Shown here: positions 17,804 through 26,384 of the stretch, one piece after another | Position numbering within the stretch: position 1 is the first letter of the stretch | Layout: the number at the start of each line of letters is the position of its first letter | NCBI RefSeq assembly: GCF_015206885.1 | Contig: NZ_JADEXY010000024.1 | Coordinates: 1-36,489 of the forward strand | DNA: 36,489 bases | Reading direction: 5' to 3' | Source of the DNA: Microcystis aeruginosa LEGE 91341 | GTDB lineage: Bacteria > Cyanobacteriota > Cyanobacteriia > Cyanobacteriales > Microcystaceae | The notes under the pieces: model-generated | Told to the model about the DNA's origin: nothing | Database searches by the model: none | Seen by the model: only the letters and a program-made list of their open reading frames with translations | Made by a program: the position numbers and the translations under genes

Positions 17804-18724
17804 ATGGAACAGTGGGAAAGCAGAGGACACCTGTTAACCGAACAAATTAACCCAAACAGCCTAAATTTAGACCAATTAAACCCGCTCGAATTGGTGGATC
17901 TCTTCAATCAGGAGGATGCCCAAACCCTAAAAGCGATCGCCATGGCCCGGCAAGAATTGGCCCTAGCAATCTCCCTGACCGGTCAAGCTCTGGCTAAAGG
18001 TGGTAGGCTCTTTTACATTGGGGCGGGAACCAGTGGCCGGCTGGGGGTTTTGGACGCGGCCGAATGTCCTCCCACCTTCTGCACTCCCCCGGAATTGGTA
18101 CAGGGAATTATTGCCGGTGGAGCGGCGGCGCTGGTGCGTAGTTCCGAAGATTTGGAGGATAAAGCGGAAGATGGGGCGGCGATTATTGCCCAGCGAGAAA
18201 TTCACGAATTAGACGTGGTAGTGGGGATTACCGCCGGGGGGACGACTCCCTACGTTCACGGGGCTTTACAGGCGGCAAAACAGCGAGGTGCGACGACGAT
18301 TGCCATTAGTTGTGTCCCCGCCGAACAAGTGGAGATCCCTGTGGATGTGGATATCCGCTTATTGACTGGACCAGAACTTCTGGCCGGCTCCACTCGCCTG
18401 AAAGCGGGAACGGTGACGAAAATGGCTTTAAATATCCTTTCCACAGGGACAATGGTAATGTTAGGCAAGGTTTACGGCAACCAGATGGTCGATGTGGCTG
18501 TTACTAATCATAAACTCCATGACCGCGCCCTACGGATTATCTGCCACCTTACCGATGCTAGTCGTGAGGAAGCGGCAATTTTACTGGAAAAAAGTGGCCG
18601 CCGGGTTAAACTGGCTTTGTTAATGCAGAAAACGGGACTTTCGGCGGCCGCAGGACAAGAATTGTTACAAAAACATCGGGGTCAATTACGGGCCGCTCTG
18701 CAAGCTTATAATCAAATTGATTGA
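17804..18724 (+). CDS. murQ: N-acetylmuramic acid 6-phosphate etherase
   Basis: MurQ cleaves the lactyl ether of N-acetylmuramate 6-phosphate to give GlcNAc-6-phosphate and D-lactate in peptidoglycan recycling. The 306 residues form a SIS (sugar isomerase) domain with GAGTSGRLGVLDAAECPPTF (73-92). The catalytic glutamate is in AAECPP (E87), followed by the conserved region around E115-E122. The helical C-terminus with KSGRRVKLALLM is also typical. The divergent neighbour is rplU (195 bp). An EGY-like protease gene follows 28 bp downstream, which suggests a shared transcript. Confidence 0.94.
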   Translation: MEQWESRGHLLTEQINPNSLNLDQLNPLELVDLFNQEDAQTLKAIAMARQELALAISLTGQALAKGGRLFYIGAGTSGRLGVLDAAECPPTFCTPPELVQGIIAGGAAALVRSSEDLEDKAEDGAAIIAQREIHELDVVVGITAGGTTPYVHGALQAAKQRGATTIAISCVPAEQVEIPVDVDIRLLTGPELLAGSTRLKAGTVTKMALNILSTGTMVMLGKVYGNQMVDVAVTNHKLHDRALRIICHLTDASREEAAILLEKSGRRVKLALLMQKTGLSAAAGQELLQKHRGQLRAALQAYNQID

Positions 18725-18751
18725 TAAAAACCTATTGATTTTGACTTTCCT

Positions 18752-20242
18752 ATGGTTAATATTTCTTCGGAAATTGCTGCGATCGCTGTTATTTTCCTCG
18801 TCGCTGCTGGTATCTTGACTTGGAGTTTTTATCGGTCTAAACCCTACGGTCAACTGGGAATTTTAGCTTGGTTACAATCCTTGGTACTAATAGCTCCTTG
18901 GTTAATTTTTTTCGGGCTATTTGCCGCGGGAATTGAACTCAATCTAGCAGTAATTCTCTTTTTACTGGTTGCTTCCACCATTATCTATATTTATTTGGGC
19001 AACCGTTTACGCTTACTGAAAACCAATCAGATAATTGAACCAAAAGTTAACCCAGTAGTTAGCCAGTCCGTTACTCCCCTAGAAACCCCAGCTGCGGTGA
19101 CAGCAATTGTACCCGATGTGATGCCAATTTCCGAACAGGATCTAAAAGTTATTCAGAGTATTTTTGGGATAGATACTTTTTTTGCCACCGAAACTATCTC
19201 TTTTCAGGAAGGGGCAATTTTTAAAGGCAATTTACGGGGAGAACCGGATAGCGTTCACTCTCGCTTAACCCAGAAATTAAGTAATCATTTTGGCGATAAA
19301 TATCGTTTATTTCTGGTGGAAGGAACCGAGGAAAAACCGGTGGTAATTATCCTTCCCAAAACTAATGATCCTAGTCCTGCAACTCTTGCTCAAAAAAATC
19401 TCTCTTTAGTTTTGTTAGTCGCCACCCTTGTCACCAGCTTAGAAGCAGCGGGAATTTTATTGGGTTTTGATTTGTTTAGTAATTGGCAGAGATATCGAGA
19501 AGCAATTCCCCTGAGTTTGGGTTTATGGTCGGTATTAATTGCCCACGAAATCGGTCATCTAATTATCGCTAAACGCCATAATGTTCGTCTCAGTTTACCC
19601 TATTTTCTTCCCACTTGGCAGATTGGTTCTTTTGGGGCGATTACTCGTTTTGAATCTTTATTGTCTAACCGTAGTGTCCTATTTGATATAGCTTTCGCTG
19701 GTCCTGCTTTGGGAGGTTTGGTTTCTTTAATTTTGTTAATTGTTGGACTGATTTTATCTAATTCTGCCAGCCTTTTTCAAATCCCTAGTACTTTTTTCCA
19801 AAGTTCAATTTTAGTGAGTTTTTTAGCGCGGATAGTTTTAGGCGACGAGTTACAAAATGCCGTTATCTCCGTGCATCCTTTAACTGTTATCGGTTGGTTA
19901 GGATTGGTGATTACTGCCCTTAATTTACTGCCCGCTGGACAGTTAGATGGTGGCAGAATTGTTCAGGCTATTTATGGTCGCAAAATTGCCCGCCGTACCA
20001 CTGTGGCAACTTTGGTTATTTTGGGCATTATTTCCTTAGTTAATTCTAGTAATCCCATTCCTCTCTATTGGACAATTTTAGTCGCTTTTTTACAAAGAGA
20101 GTTGGAAAGACCTAGTTTAAACGAGTTAACCGAACCCGATGACACCCGCGCTGGTTGGGGTTTATTACTGCTCTTTTTAATGTTGGCGACTCTGATTCCT
20201 TTAAGCCCTAGTTTAGCGGGACGGTTAGGGATCGGTGGCTAA
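18752..20242 (+). CDS. Site-2 protease (M50), EGY-like
   Basis: This is an intramembrane zinc metalloprotease of the cyanobacterial/plastid EGY type. The 496 residues start with membrane helices (about 8-85). A soluble domain (about 90-215) contains the EGY-specific GNLR motif (159-162). The protease core follows, with HEIGH (H265, E266, H269) and the second metal motif NLLPAGQLDGGRI (391-403, D399), plus further hydrophobic helices to the end. In plants EGY1 acts in chloroplast development; substrates in cyanobacteria are not known from sequence. No PDZ domain is seen. The gene directly follows murQ on the same strand. Family confidence is high; the biological role is open. Confidence 0.88.
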   Translation: MVNISSEIAAIAVIFLVAAGILTWSFYRSKPYGQLGILAWLQSLVLIAPWLIFFGLFAAGIELNLAVILFLLVASTIIYIYLGNRLRLLKTNQIIEPKVNPVVSQSVTPLETPAAVTAIVPDVMPISEQDLKVIQSIFGIDTFFATETISFQEGAIFKGNLRGEPDSVHSRLTQKLSNHFGDKYRLFLVEGTEEKPVVIILPKTNDPSPATLAQKNLSLVLLVATLVTSLEAAGILLGFDLFSNWQRYREAIPLSLGLWSVLIAHEIGHLIIAKRHNVRLSLPYFLPTWQIGSFGAITRFESLLSNRSVLFDIAFAGPALGGLVSLILLIVGLILSNSASLFQIPSTFFQSSILVSFLARIVLGDELQNAVISVHPLTVIGWLGLVITALNLLPAGQLDGGRIVQAIYGRKIARRTTVATLVILGIISLVNSSNPIPLYWTILVAFLQRELERPSLNELTEPDDTRAGWGLLLLFLMLATLIPLSPSLAGRLGIGG

Positions 20243-20287
20243 ATACTTCCCCGAAATTCTTGCCATTGATTGCCGTCAAAAAAAAGC

Positions 20288-20317
20288 TTGACAAAAACTC
20301 AAGTCTTGACTTATAAT
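20288..20317 (+). promoter_or_regulatory. Sigma70-type promoter before the first coiled-coil gene
   Basis: A perfect TTGACA (20288-20293) is followed after 18 bp by a perfect TATAAT (20312-20317). It lies about 105 bp upstream of the ATG at 20423. Similar aaaaaagcttgac...ttataat sequence recurs before the second coiled-coil gene (21524-21548) but with the hexamers closer together. Confidence 0.65.
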
Positions 20318-20422
20318 TTTATTATAATAGGAATCAGTGTACGCCTATAGACTCCTGATTTTTCGGTAAGATATAGCCCCCAGCATTTAGCCCTGAAGAT
20401 TTGACTTTTGGAGTTGCTCAAA

Positions 20423-20767
20423 ATGTCTAACGAAACTGTCACTTATTCCCTAGAAGCTGTCCTGACAAGGATTGAGGGGAAAATCGACTCTCTGGAAAAA
20501 CGCCTTGACGAGAAAATCGACTCTCTGGAAAAACGTATTGATGAGAGATTTGACAAGATAGAAGACCGGTTAACTAAAGTAGAAATAGGACAGGCCGAAC
20601 TCAAGGGAGAAATCAAAGCTCTGGATGAACGAGTAAGCACAAAAATCGAGGGATTAACTGCAAGGGTTGCCTATCAGGAATTCACCAATCGAGGAATTCT
20701 GATAGCATTGGTAGTCGCTATTTTAGGGGGTGCCGCTAAACTTTTTGGTTTTTTCCCTAATCCTTAG
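20423..20767 (+). CDS. Small hendecad coiled-coil protein with C-terminal membrane helix
   Basis: This is a 114-residue protein. I chose the ATG at 20423 because GGAG precedes it by nine bases; the frame is open further upstream from a TTG. It has 11-residue coiled-coil repeats (EKIDSLEKRLD type, about residues 17-60), encoded in part by a 23-base sequence repeated exactly 33 bp apart (20480 and 20513). A hydrophobic C-terminal helix (ILIALVVAILGGAAKLFGF) probably anchors it in a membrane. It is a paralogue in design of the gene at 21583, and the two flank a lipase gene. No named family is recognised. It has its own strong promoter. Confidence 0.65.
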   Translation: MSNETVTYSLEAVLTRIEGKIDSLEKRLDEKIDSLEKRIDERFDKIEDRLTKVEIGQAELKGEIKALDERVSTKIEGLTARVAYQEFTNRGILIALVVAILGGAAKLFGFFPNP

Positions 20768-20876
20768 AAGTTGACTGCAACCGTACCTAGTAGATAGGCT
20801 CTTCCCAAAAATTTTTCGCTCATTACCCCGATCATCCGTTAGAATAGATTCAGAATTCAAGAATAAAATCTCATCT

Positions 20877-21455
20877 ATGAATCCCGTTGTTTTGGTGCAT
20901 GGTTTTCTGGACACTACGGCTGTTTTTAAACCGATGAGCGAGTATTTAAACTATCATGGTTGGCAGGTGCATAGTTTTAACCTAATTCCCAATCATGGTT
21001 ACGAAAAGTTAGAAGTTTTAGCCAGTCAGGTGGATAATTATATCGAGAAAAACTTTGCTAAAGAGCAGAAAGTGGATCTGATTGGGTTTAGTATGGGAGG
21101 ACTAATTACTCGCTACTACCTGCAAAGATTGGGAGGAGTGGCAAGAGTGCAACGTTACCTAAATATTTCTGCCCCGAATCGAGGCACTTTAACCGCGTAT
21201 AGTTTACCCTTAGATGGGATTAGACAAATGCAGCCGGGGAGTCAATTTCTAGAGGATTTAAATCAAGATTGCCAACAAATTTTAAATAAAATTAAAACCA
21301 CAGTTATCTGGACTCCCTACGATTTAATGATATTTCCTGCCCATAGTTCCCGTTTATCGGTGGGCAAAGAAATTTCCATTCCCGTATTGCTTCATGCTTG
21401 GATGGTCAAAGATAGCAAAGTTTTAACAACAATTAAAGAGACTTTATTAGAATAG
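20877..21455 (+). CDS. Alpha/beta-hydrolase lipase (LipA/EstA-like)
   Basis: This is a compact 192-residue alpha/beta hydrolase of the bacterial lipase type. It opens VVLVHGFLDT, which forms the oxyanion hole (HG, 8-9), and has the nucleophile elbow GFSMGG with S72. A likely catalytic Asp is at TPYD (D149) and a catalytic His at LLHAW (H173). The first residues show no signal peptide, so it is likely cytoplasmic or membrane-associated. Its substrate cannot be told; acyl ester cleavage is the expected reaction. It sits between two similar coiled-coil membrane proteins (20423 and 21583), all on the plus strand, and is about 130 bp from the second. Confidence 0.82.
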   Translation: MNPVVLVHGFLDTTAVFKPMSEYLNYHGWQVHSFNLIPNHGYEKLEVLASQVDNYIEKNFAKEQKVDLIGFSMGGLITRYYLQRLGGVARVQRYLNISAPNRGTLTAYSLPLDGIRQMQPGSQFLEDLNQDCQQILNKIKTTVIWTPYDLMIFPAHSSRLSVGKEISIPVLLHAWMVKDSKVLTTIKETLLE

Positions 21456-21582
21456 AAATACTGGTTGTCTCCAACACTGGAACAAGGTCAAAATATTACC
21501 GACAAAAAAGTTAATTTTTATCAAAAAAGCTTGACTTAAGGTTATAATTGTGCTAGGCGATCAAATTCCTCTAGGTGTCACC

Positions 21583-21930
21583 ATGTCCACTCAAGAACCC
21601 ACCCTAACCGATGTTCTCAACGAACTGAAAAGCTTCCAAACAGCAGTAAATCAACGTTTTGAGGCGATAGACCAACGTTTTGAAGCGATAGATCAAAGTT
21701 TTGAGGAAATAGACCAACGTTTTGATGCTATGGGGCAACGCTTTCAGGAAATAGACCAAAGATTAGACAAGCTCGACTATAAATTTGACACCTACGAAAA
21801 AGCCTCCGAGAAAGTGCTGAGATTAGCCACGACAATTATTATCGCGGCCGCCACCGTAGCGGTTTTACCCTCGGCCTTTCAGGCAATCGGTCCCCTATTA
21901 ACCCAAATAATCGCCGCCGGCAATAACTAA
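21583..21930 (+). CDS. Small heptad coiled-coil protein with C-terminal hydrophobic helix
   Basis: This is a 115-residue protein. I place the start at the ATG at 21583; the frame is also open from a GTG at 21550. Residues 24-65 are a coiled coil built from QRFEAID-type heptads, encoded by six near-identical 21-base units (21652-21777). The end is hydrophobic (ATTIIIAAATVAVLPSAFQAIGPLL), likely one membrane helix. It resembles the 20423 product in layout, but the repeat period differs (7 versus 11 residues), so they are relatives that diverged by repeat slippage. The stop codon lies in the 6-bp target duplication of the adjacent MITE. Function unknown. Confidence 0.65.
   Translation: MSTQEPTLTDVLNELKSFQTAVNQRFEAIDQRFEAIDQSFEEIDQRFDAMGQRFQEIDQRLDKLDYKFDTYEKASEKVLRLATTIIIAAATVAVLPSAFQAIGPLLTQIIAAGNN
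21652..21777 (+). repeat. 21-bp in-frame tandem repeat, six units
   Basis: Units begin at 21652, 21673, 21694, 21715, 21736 and 21757, each encoding a QRFEAID-type heptad. The first two units differ by only two bases. Copy number could change without breaking the frame. Confidence 0.9.
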
Positions 21931-22167
21931 CTTGGGTTTGCTGAATAATGGTAAAACCCTTTTAAAATAAGGCTTTTGACCTGTTAAAATCCGATGTTCA
22001 TGCTGCGAAAATCGGATTGGGACTCTCAAAAACCTTGCATTATCCTTCTTTTAGTACATAAATTGGTACGAAAAGAGAGGGCAACAAAGCCTGAAACTCC
22101 CGACTCCTGACGACCGGCTCCTGACTCCTTAACCCCACCAAAAAACTTTTTCAGCACACCCTAACTT
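21928..22167. mobile_element. MITE with terminal inverted repeats and 6-bp target duplication
   Basis: A 228-bp non-coding element (21934-22161) starts GGGTTTGCTGAATAA and ends with a near match to its reverse complement (TTTTTCAGCACACCC, 13 of 15). It is flanked by the direct repeat taactt (21928-21933 and 22162-22167). An inner hairpin AATCCGAT/ATCGGATT lies at 21988-22018, and a ctcctgactcct-type short repeat lies near the right end. It carries no transposase, so it must move with one encoded elsewhere. The left target copy includes the stop codon of the coiled-coil gene. Confidence 0.8.
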
Positions 22168-22233
22168 GTGATCGAGACTTGACGATTGCATGGTATGATA
22201 AAGGTTTTAGAACTATTGTTTTAGGTCAAGATC

Positions 22234-22692
22234 ATGGCGAAACGAATGCAGGTTATCCTCAATCAAAAAGTCAGCAAATTGGGTGAAAATGGCGATGTGG
22301 TAGAAGTAGCACCCGGTTATGCGCGCAATTACCTTATCCCCCAAGGTGTGGCCGTTTTAGCCACCAAAGGCGCGATGAAACAGGCAGAATTTAGGAAAGA
22401 AAAAGAGCGTCAACGTCTCCTCGCTGAAAGACAAGAAGCGGAAACCAGAAAAACTGCGATCGAAAAACTCAGTCCCTACACCATCCCTAAACAGGTGGGT
22501 GAAAACGAGGCGATTTTCGGTACTGTCACCAGTCAAGATGTGGCTACGGTTATTCTAGAAAATGCTAAATTAGAAATCGATCGCCGTGGTATTACCGTCC
22601 CCGATATCGGTCAATTGGGAGTCTATAAAGTACAAGTCAAACTCCATCCCGAAGTTAATGCCGATATAGAAATTAAAGTAATTGCACAATAA
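22234..22692 (+). CDS. rplI: 50S ribosomal protein L9 (bL9)
   Basis: This is a 152-residue large-subunit protein. It has the N-terminal RNA-binding domain (VILNQKVSKLGENGDVVEVAPGYARNYLIPQGVA, the L9 signature), a long connecting helix (about 45-75) rich in E, K and R, and a C-terminal domain ending in ADIEIKVIAQ. The gene stands alone. The MITE ends 66 bp before its start, so its promoter must lie in that short gap or in the element. Confidence 0.96.
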   Translation: MAKRMQVILNQKVSKLGENGDVVEVAPGYARNYLIPQGVAVLATKGAMKQAEFRKEKERQRLLAERQEAETRKTAIEKLSPYTIPKQVGENEAIFGTVTSQDVATVILENAKLEIDRRGITVPDIGQLGVYKVQVKLHPEVNADIEIKVIAQ

Positions 22693-22791
22693 CAATTATC
22701 GGGGCATAGTTATCAGTAATCAGTGAAAATTTATCAGAGCGATTAACTAGCTGATGGCTGATAGCTAATAGCCATTTATATCTCAACAATT

Positions 22792-23376
22792 ATGACTCAT
22801 TCCACGGATATAAAAACCCTAGCACGCTGGATGGCGGCGGATTTTAGTAATCAAGAACAAGCTTTTGCTAATCCGCCTTTTTTTGCCCATATTCGCGTGT
22901 GTATGCGTCCTTTACCCGATGAATTACTGAAGGGAACCAGTTTGTTTTTAGAGCAGGCCTACGATTTTATGCTCAATACCCCCTATCGTTTGCGAGTATT
23001 TAAATTATCGGTAGTCGATGACCATATTGAACTAGAAAACTTTAAAGTCAAAGAGGAAGCTAACTTTTTTGGTGCTTCTAGAGAACCCCAGCGTCTCAAA
23101 AATCTCACCTTAGACCTATTAGAACCGATGGCGGGTTGTGATATGAATGTAACTTGGACAGGTAACAGTTTTAAAGGGGTGGTGAAACCGGGGAAACAAT
23201 GTTTAGTCTTTCGCAAAGATAAAATGACTTATTTAGATAATAGTTTTGAAATTAGTGAACGGGGATTAATTAGCGTTGATCGCGGTTTAGATCCCGAAAC
23301 CGATCAATTAGTCTGGGGTTCGATCGCCGGTCCTTTTGAGTTTGTGCGTCGCAGTAGTTTTGCTGAGGAAGTGTGA
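22792..23376 (+). CDS. cpcT: Phycobiliprotein lyase CpcT (CpeT/CpcT family)
   Basis: CpcT attaches phycocyanobilin to the beta-subunit Cys-153 site of phycocyanin. The 194 residues match the CpeT/CpcT fold (a calycin-type beta barrel). They show LARWMAADFSNQEQAFANPPFFAHIRVCMRP at the N-terminus, PYRLRVFKL, GCDMNVTWTG and the C-terminal VWGSIAGPFEFVRRS. A CpeT role in phycoerythrin lyase activity is possible but less likely. The xthA gene begins 22 bp downstream on the same strand. A tcagttatcag-type repeat lies just upstream, near 22706-22724. Confidence 0.9.
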   Translation: MTHSTDIKTLARWMAADFSNQEQAFANPPFFAHIRVCMRPLPDELLKGTSLFLEQAYDFMLNTPYRLRVFKLSVVDDHIELENFKVKEEANFFGASREPQRLKNLTLDLLEPMAGCDMNVTWTGNSFKGVVKPGKQCLVFRKDKMTYLDNSFEISERGLISVDRGLDPETDQLVWGSIAGPFEFVRRSSFAEEV

Positions 23377-23398
23377 GAAAAATTCTCGGTTTTTAGCT

Positions 23399-24187
23399 AT
23401 GAAAATCGCCACATGGAATGTCAACTCGATTCGCAGCCGACAAGAGCAGGTAATTAACTGGTTACAACTCAATCCCGTTGAGGTTTTATGTTTGCAAGAA
23501 ACTAAGGTAATCGATCGAGATTTTCCCAGAGAAGCTTTTGAATCTTTGGGTTATCATCTCTATATTTCTGGACAAAAAGCCTATAATGGTGTAGCGATTT
23601 TTAGCCAGAAACCTCTGGACGATATCACTGTGGGATTTAGTCCCATTATCGGCGAAAATTTAACGGGAGAACTAGACGAACAAAAACGTTTAATTACTGG
23701 AGTAATCGGCGATATTCGGATTATTAATCTCTACGTTCCTAACGGTTCTTCCCTAGATAGTGATAAATATATTTATAAGCTTAAATGGTTAGAAACTCTC
23801 AGGAAATATCTAGATAAAATAATTAATTCTCAGCCCCAAGAATTATGTATCTGCGGAGATTTTAATATTGCCTTAGAAGATAAAGATATTTATGATCCCA
23901 AGGACAAAGAAAATCATATTATGTCTTCAGCTAAAGAAAGAGAAGCTTTAGAAAAGGTCTTAGAAATTGGTTTACAAGATGCCTTTAGAAAATTCACCTC
24001 GGCACCGGGACATTATAGTTGGTGGGATTATCGCAGCGGTGGTTTTTCTCGTAACCGAGGTTGGCGAATTGATCATCTTTATTTAACTCCTCAGCTATAC
24101 GAAAAAGCCGTTAATTGTCTGATCGATCGAGAACCCAGAAAACAAGAAAAACCTAGCGATCATACCCCTGTTATTCTGGAAATATAA
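23399..24187 (+). CDS. xthA: Exodeoxyribonuclease III
   Basis: This is an AP endonuclease and 3'-5' exonuclease of base-excision repair. I place the start at the ATG at 23399, giving MKIATWNVNSIRSR, the usual first strand; a longer frame overlapping cpcT is open but unlikely. The 262 residues have N7, the magnesium-binding E34 in LQETKV, the CGDFNIA motif, WWDYR, RIDHLYLTP and the catalytic SDHTP (D254, H255) near the end. All are intact. It is probably co-transcribed with cpcT. Confidence 0.94.
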   Translation: MKIATWNVNSIRSRQEQVINWLQLNPVEVLCLQETKVIDRDFPREAFESLGYHLYISGQKAYNGVAIFSQKPLDDITVGFSPIIGENLTGELDEQKRLITGVIGDIRIINLYVPNGSSLDSDKYIYKLKWLETLRKYLDKIINSQPQELCICGDFNIALEDKDIYDPKDKENHIMSSAKEREALEKVLEIGLQDAFRKFTSAPGHYSWWDYRSGGFSRNRGWRIDHLYLTPQLYEKAVNCLIDREPRKQEKPSDHTPVILEI

Positions 24188-24336
24188 GGCAAAAATAGCT
24201 AAAGGATCAACCTAAACTTTGCACCGCCATAATTTTGCTCTCTTAGCTTCCCTAACTAGGGACTTTCACCTTGAGGATTTATTCGGTAACGAGAAAATGC
24301 TATGATTCGGGTTGAATTTACCAAGTTTATTAAATT

Positions 24337-24891
24337 ATGCGTTCTCCCCAATTAATTGTTCTATTGCTCGGTTTATCCCTTCTCCCCAGCATCTCCCCCC
24401 CTTTTGTCCATGCTAATCCCTCGATAGTGCCAGTGAAACAATCGAGTAATCGCGATGGGGGACAAAAAATCAGTGAAGCGGAAATTAAAGCAATGATTCA
24501 AGACATTGAAACCGCTATTAAAGATAAAAATATCGCCCTAATCCTCAAACACTATGCCCCGTTTATTTCCTCGCAATTGACCATTAAAACCGATGCTAGT
24601 ACCGAAATTTTTGAGTTAGATGGTATCACGGAACATAAAATATTTTTAGAGGAATCCTACAAAAATATCAAAAGTATAGAGGTTCTTTCTGAGAATTGGG
24701 ACGTGGATATTCTTGCTAATGACGAGATGGCGATTATCACTCGCGAGCGGGTAGTCAATATTACCAATACCGAGGGTGATAACTATATAGTGGCATCGGA
24801 AGCAGTGGCTAAAGTCGCTCCCATCGACGGCAAATTGAGGATCTTTTCCATTCAAGAAACCGCCGAAGTGGGACGCAGACCAAACAAATAA
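24337..24891 (+). CDS. Secreted protein of unknown function, NTF2/SnoaL-like fold likely
   Basis: This is a 184-residue protein with a clear Sec signal peptide (LIVLLLGLSLLPSISPPFVHA, cleavage likely after A26). The mature part starts with a helix AEIKAMIQDIETAIKDKNIALILKHYAPF, then a beta-rich region with ITRERVVNI and SEAVAKVAPIDGKLRIFSIQE. This helix-sheet order suits an NTF2-like (SnoaL) fold; that is inference, not family proof. It is convergent with the next gene with no bases between the stop codons. It probably acts in the periplasm; no catalytic motif is seen. Confidence 0.7.
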   Translation: MRSPQLIVLLLGLSLLPSISPPFVHANPSIVPVKQSSNRDGGQKISEAEIKAMIQDIETAIKDKNIALILKHYAPFISSQLTIKTDASTEIFELDGITEHKIFLEESYKNIKSIEVLSENWDVDILANDEMAIITRERVVNITNTEGDNYIVASEAVAKVAPIDGKLRIFSIQETAEVGRRPNK

Positions 24892-25209
24892 TTAGTTTCT
24901 CCGGTTGGGACTGGACCAACCCGACTCCCGGCGTCTTCGTCCCTCGATAAAACCGTCATCGTAGTCTCTGGAATTGCGCGGATTATCATAGCGGGCAAAG
25001 TTAAAACCGTCCTCTAGTCCGCGCTGAAATTCTTGCTCTGGTGGTACAAATCGATAACGTTGTCTATTATCCTGTACCGCTCGGTTGATTAACAAGGCCC
25101 CCGCTCCAATACCAACGGCCTCACCAAAGGTTAAAGACTTAGCATAATTGATGTTAATTGTCAAGAAAGTTGTTGTTAAAATTAAGGCTTTTCCCCAATG
25201 TTGACCCAT
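24892..25209 (-). CDS. Small secreted protein, unknown function
   Basis: The product is 105 residues. I chose the ATG at 25209 since a perfect AAGGAGG lies just before it. The N-terminus (ALILTTTFLTININYA) looks like a signal peptide. The mature part carries GEAVGIGAGALLINRAVQDNRQRYRFVPP, which resembles a short Gly-rich hydrophobic motif, then a very Arg/Asp-rich tail (RDYDDGFIEGRRRRESGW). It is thus a small basic/acidic exported protein. I know no function. It lies about 120 bp from the 3' end of crtR on the same strand. Confidence 0.6.
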   Translation of the reverse strand: MGQHWGKALILTTTFLTININYAKSLTFGEAVGIGAGALLINRAVQDNRQRYRFVPPEQEFQRGLEDGFNFARYDNPRNSRDYDDGFIEGRRRRESGWSSPNRRN

Positions 25210-25331
25210 AAAATCCTCCTTCAAAAAATCAGGTTGACAACAAAACCAGTACAGATAGAGAGTTTCTCATAAAATCGACCACCGACTCCCTCAAATGAAA
25301 ACTTTGTACCTCACCATTACGATAAATGAGA

Positions 25332-26222
25332 TCAAGAAGTTTTGGAAGAATGGGAATGAAAGCGAATCCCCAAGAAGACATCGTAGAGAAAACTCCAGAA
25401 ATTCTTACCTTGCAGTAAACCCAAAGACTGTTCACACTCTTTTGCGTCTAAAAGCGGTTTAGTGGCATAGTATGCCGGTTGGTATTTGTACCAGGGAATC
25501 GACGGCCAAAGATGATGCACGAGATGATAATTCTGCCCTAAAATCAGCAGATTTAACAGGGGACTGGGGTAAACTCGGGCATTTTTCCAACGATTACGCT
25601 CTTGGAAAGGACGATGGGGAAGATAATCAAAAAATAAACCGAGGGCAATTCCCACCACTAAAGCGGGAACAAACCAAAAATTCATCACATAGCCAATAAA
25701 ACCATATTGACAGGCGACAATGACTATGGTAGCCACAAAAAGACGACTGAGGAACCATTCCAGCAGTTCGTATTTTCGCCAGAGTTGCCGCTTAAAAAAG
25801 AAGATTTCGTGATAAAAAAATCTGGCCGCAATCATCCACAACGGTCCACCAGTGGAGACAAAATGATCCGGATCATTTTCGGGATCGTTAACGTGCGCGT
25901 GGTGCTGTAAATGGACTCTAGTGAAGACCGGAAAGGCAAAACCGAGCATTAAAGCACTGCCATGACCTAAAATAGCATTAAATACCCGATTCCTATGGGC
26001 AGAATTATGAGAGGCATCGTGGATAACTGTCCCCGATAAATGTAAAGCGAGGACATTAGCACTAAAACAAATCAAGTCCGGCCAGGACCATAGCCAATAG
26101 CCACAGGTAGATAGGGTTATTAGGCTCAAGGCACTGAAAAACATGGTAACGTTTGGGTTGAAGCCCCCCGGTGCTTTTAAATACTCTTTGGGGACTGTCA
26201 GCAACATCTCGGCCGACTGCAT
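25332..26222 (-). CDS. crtR: Beta-carotene hydroxylase CrtR
   Basis: This is a membrane di-iron oxygenase of the fatty-acid desaturase superfamily that adds 3-hydroxyl groups to beta-carotene, yielding zeaxanthin, and to myxoxanthophyll precursors. The 296 residues hold several membrane helices and three His boxes: HDASHNSAH (68-76), HLQHHAH (104-110) with the following NDPENDPDH (112-120), and HLVHH (233-237). This pattern and the N-terminal PKEYLKAPGGFNPNVTMF match cyanobacterial CrtR rather than the short CrtZ. The gene appears monocistronic. About 160 bp separate it from the HigA-like gene upstream. Confidence 0.93.
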   Translation of the reverse strand: MQSAEMLLTVPKEYLKAPGGFNPNVTMFFSALSLITLSTCGYWLWSWPDLICFSANVLALHLSGTVIHDASHNSAHRNRVFNAILGHGSALMLGFAFPVFTRVHLQHHAHVNDPENDPDHFVSTGGPLWMIAARFFYHEIFFFKRQLWRKYELLEWFLSRLFVATIVIVACQYGFIGYVMNFWFVPALVVGIALGLFFDYLPHRPFQERNRWKNARVYPSPLLNLLILGQNYHLVHHLWPSIPWYKYQPAYYATKPLLDAKECEQSLGLLQGKNFWSFLYDVFLGIRFHSHSSKTS

Positions 26223-26384
26223 TATGGGTGTTGCTCCTTATTGTGTTCGCTTTACTGGCGTAAATTATCATACTACGCCTTTTTCATAAAGTTTTGTAAC
26301 ATTATCTTAATTAATCTAAGCTCTGAAGAAAGTAAGGATTTGTTATATGGTCTTCCCCCCTCAGTCCCCGAAGGAAAAGCGAGG

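Noticed and set aside
23336-23398. Upstream start for xthA overlapping cpcT
   Set aside because: The ATG at 23399 gives the canonical first strand MKIATWNVNS; the upstream residues have no likeness to the family.
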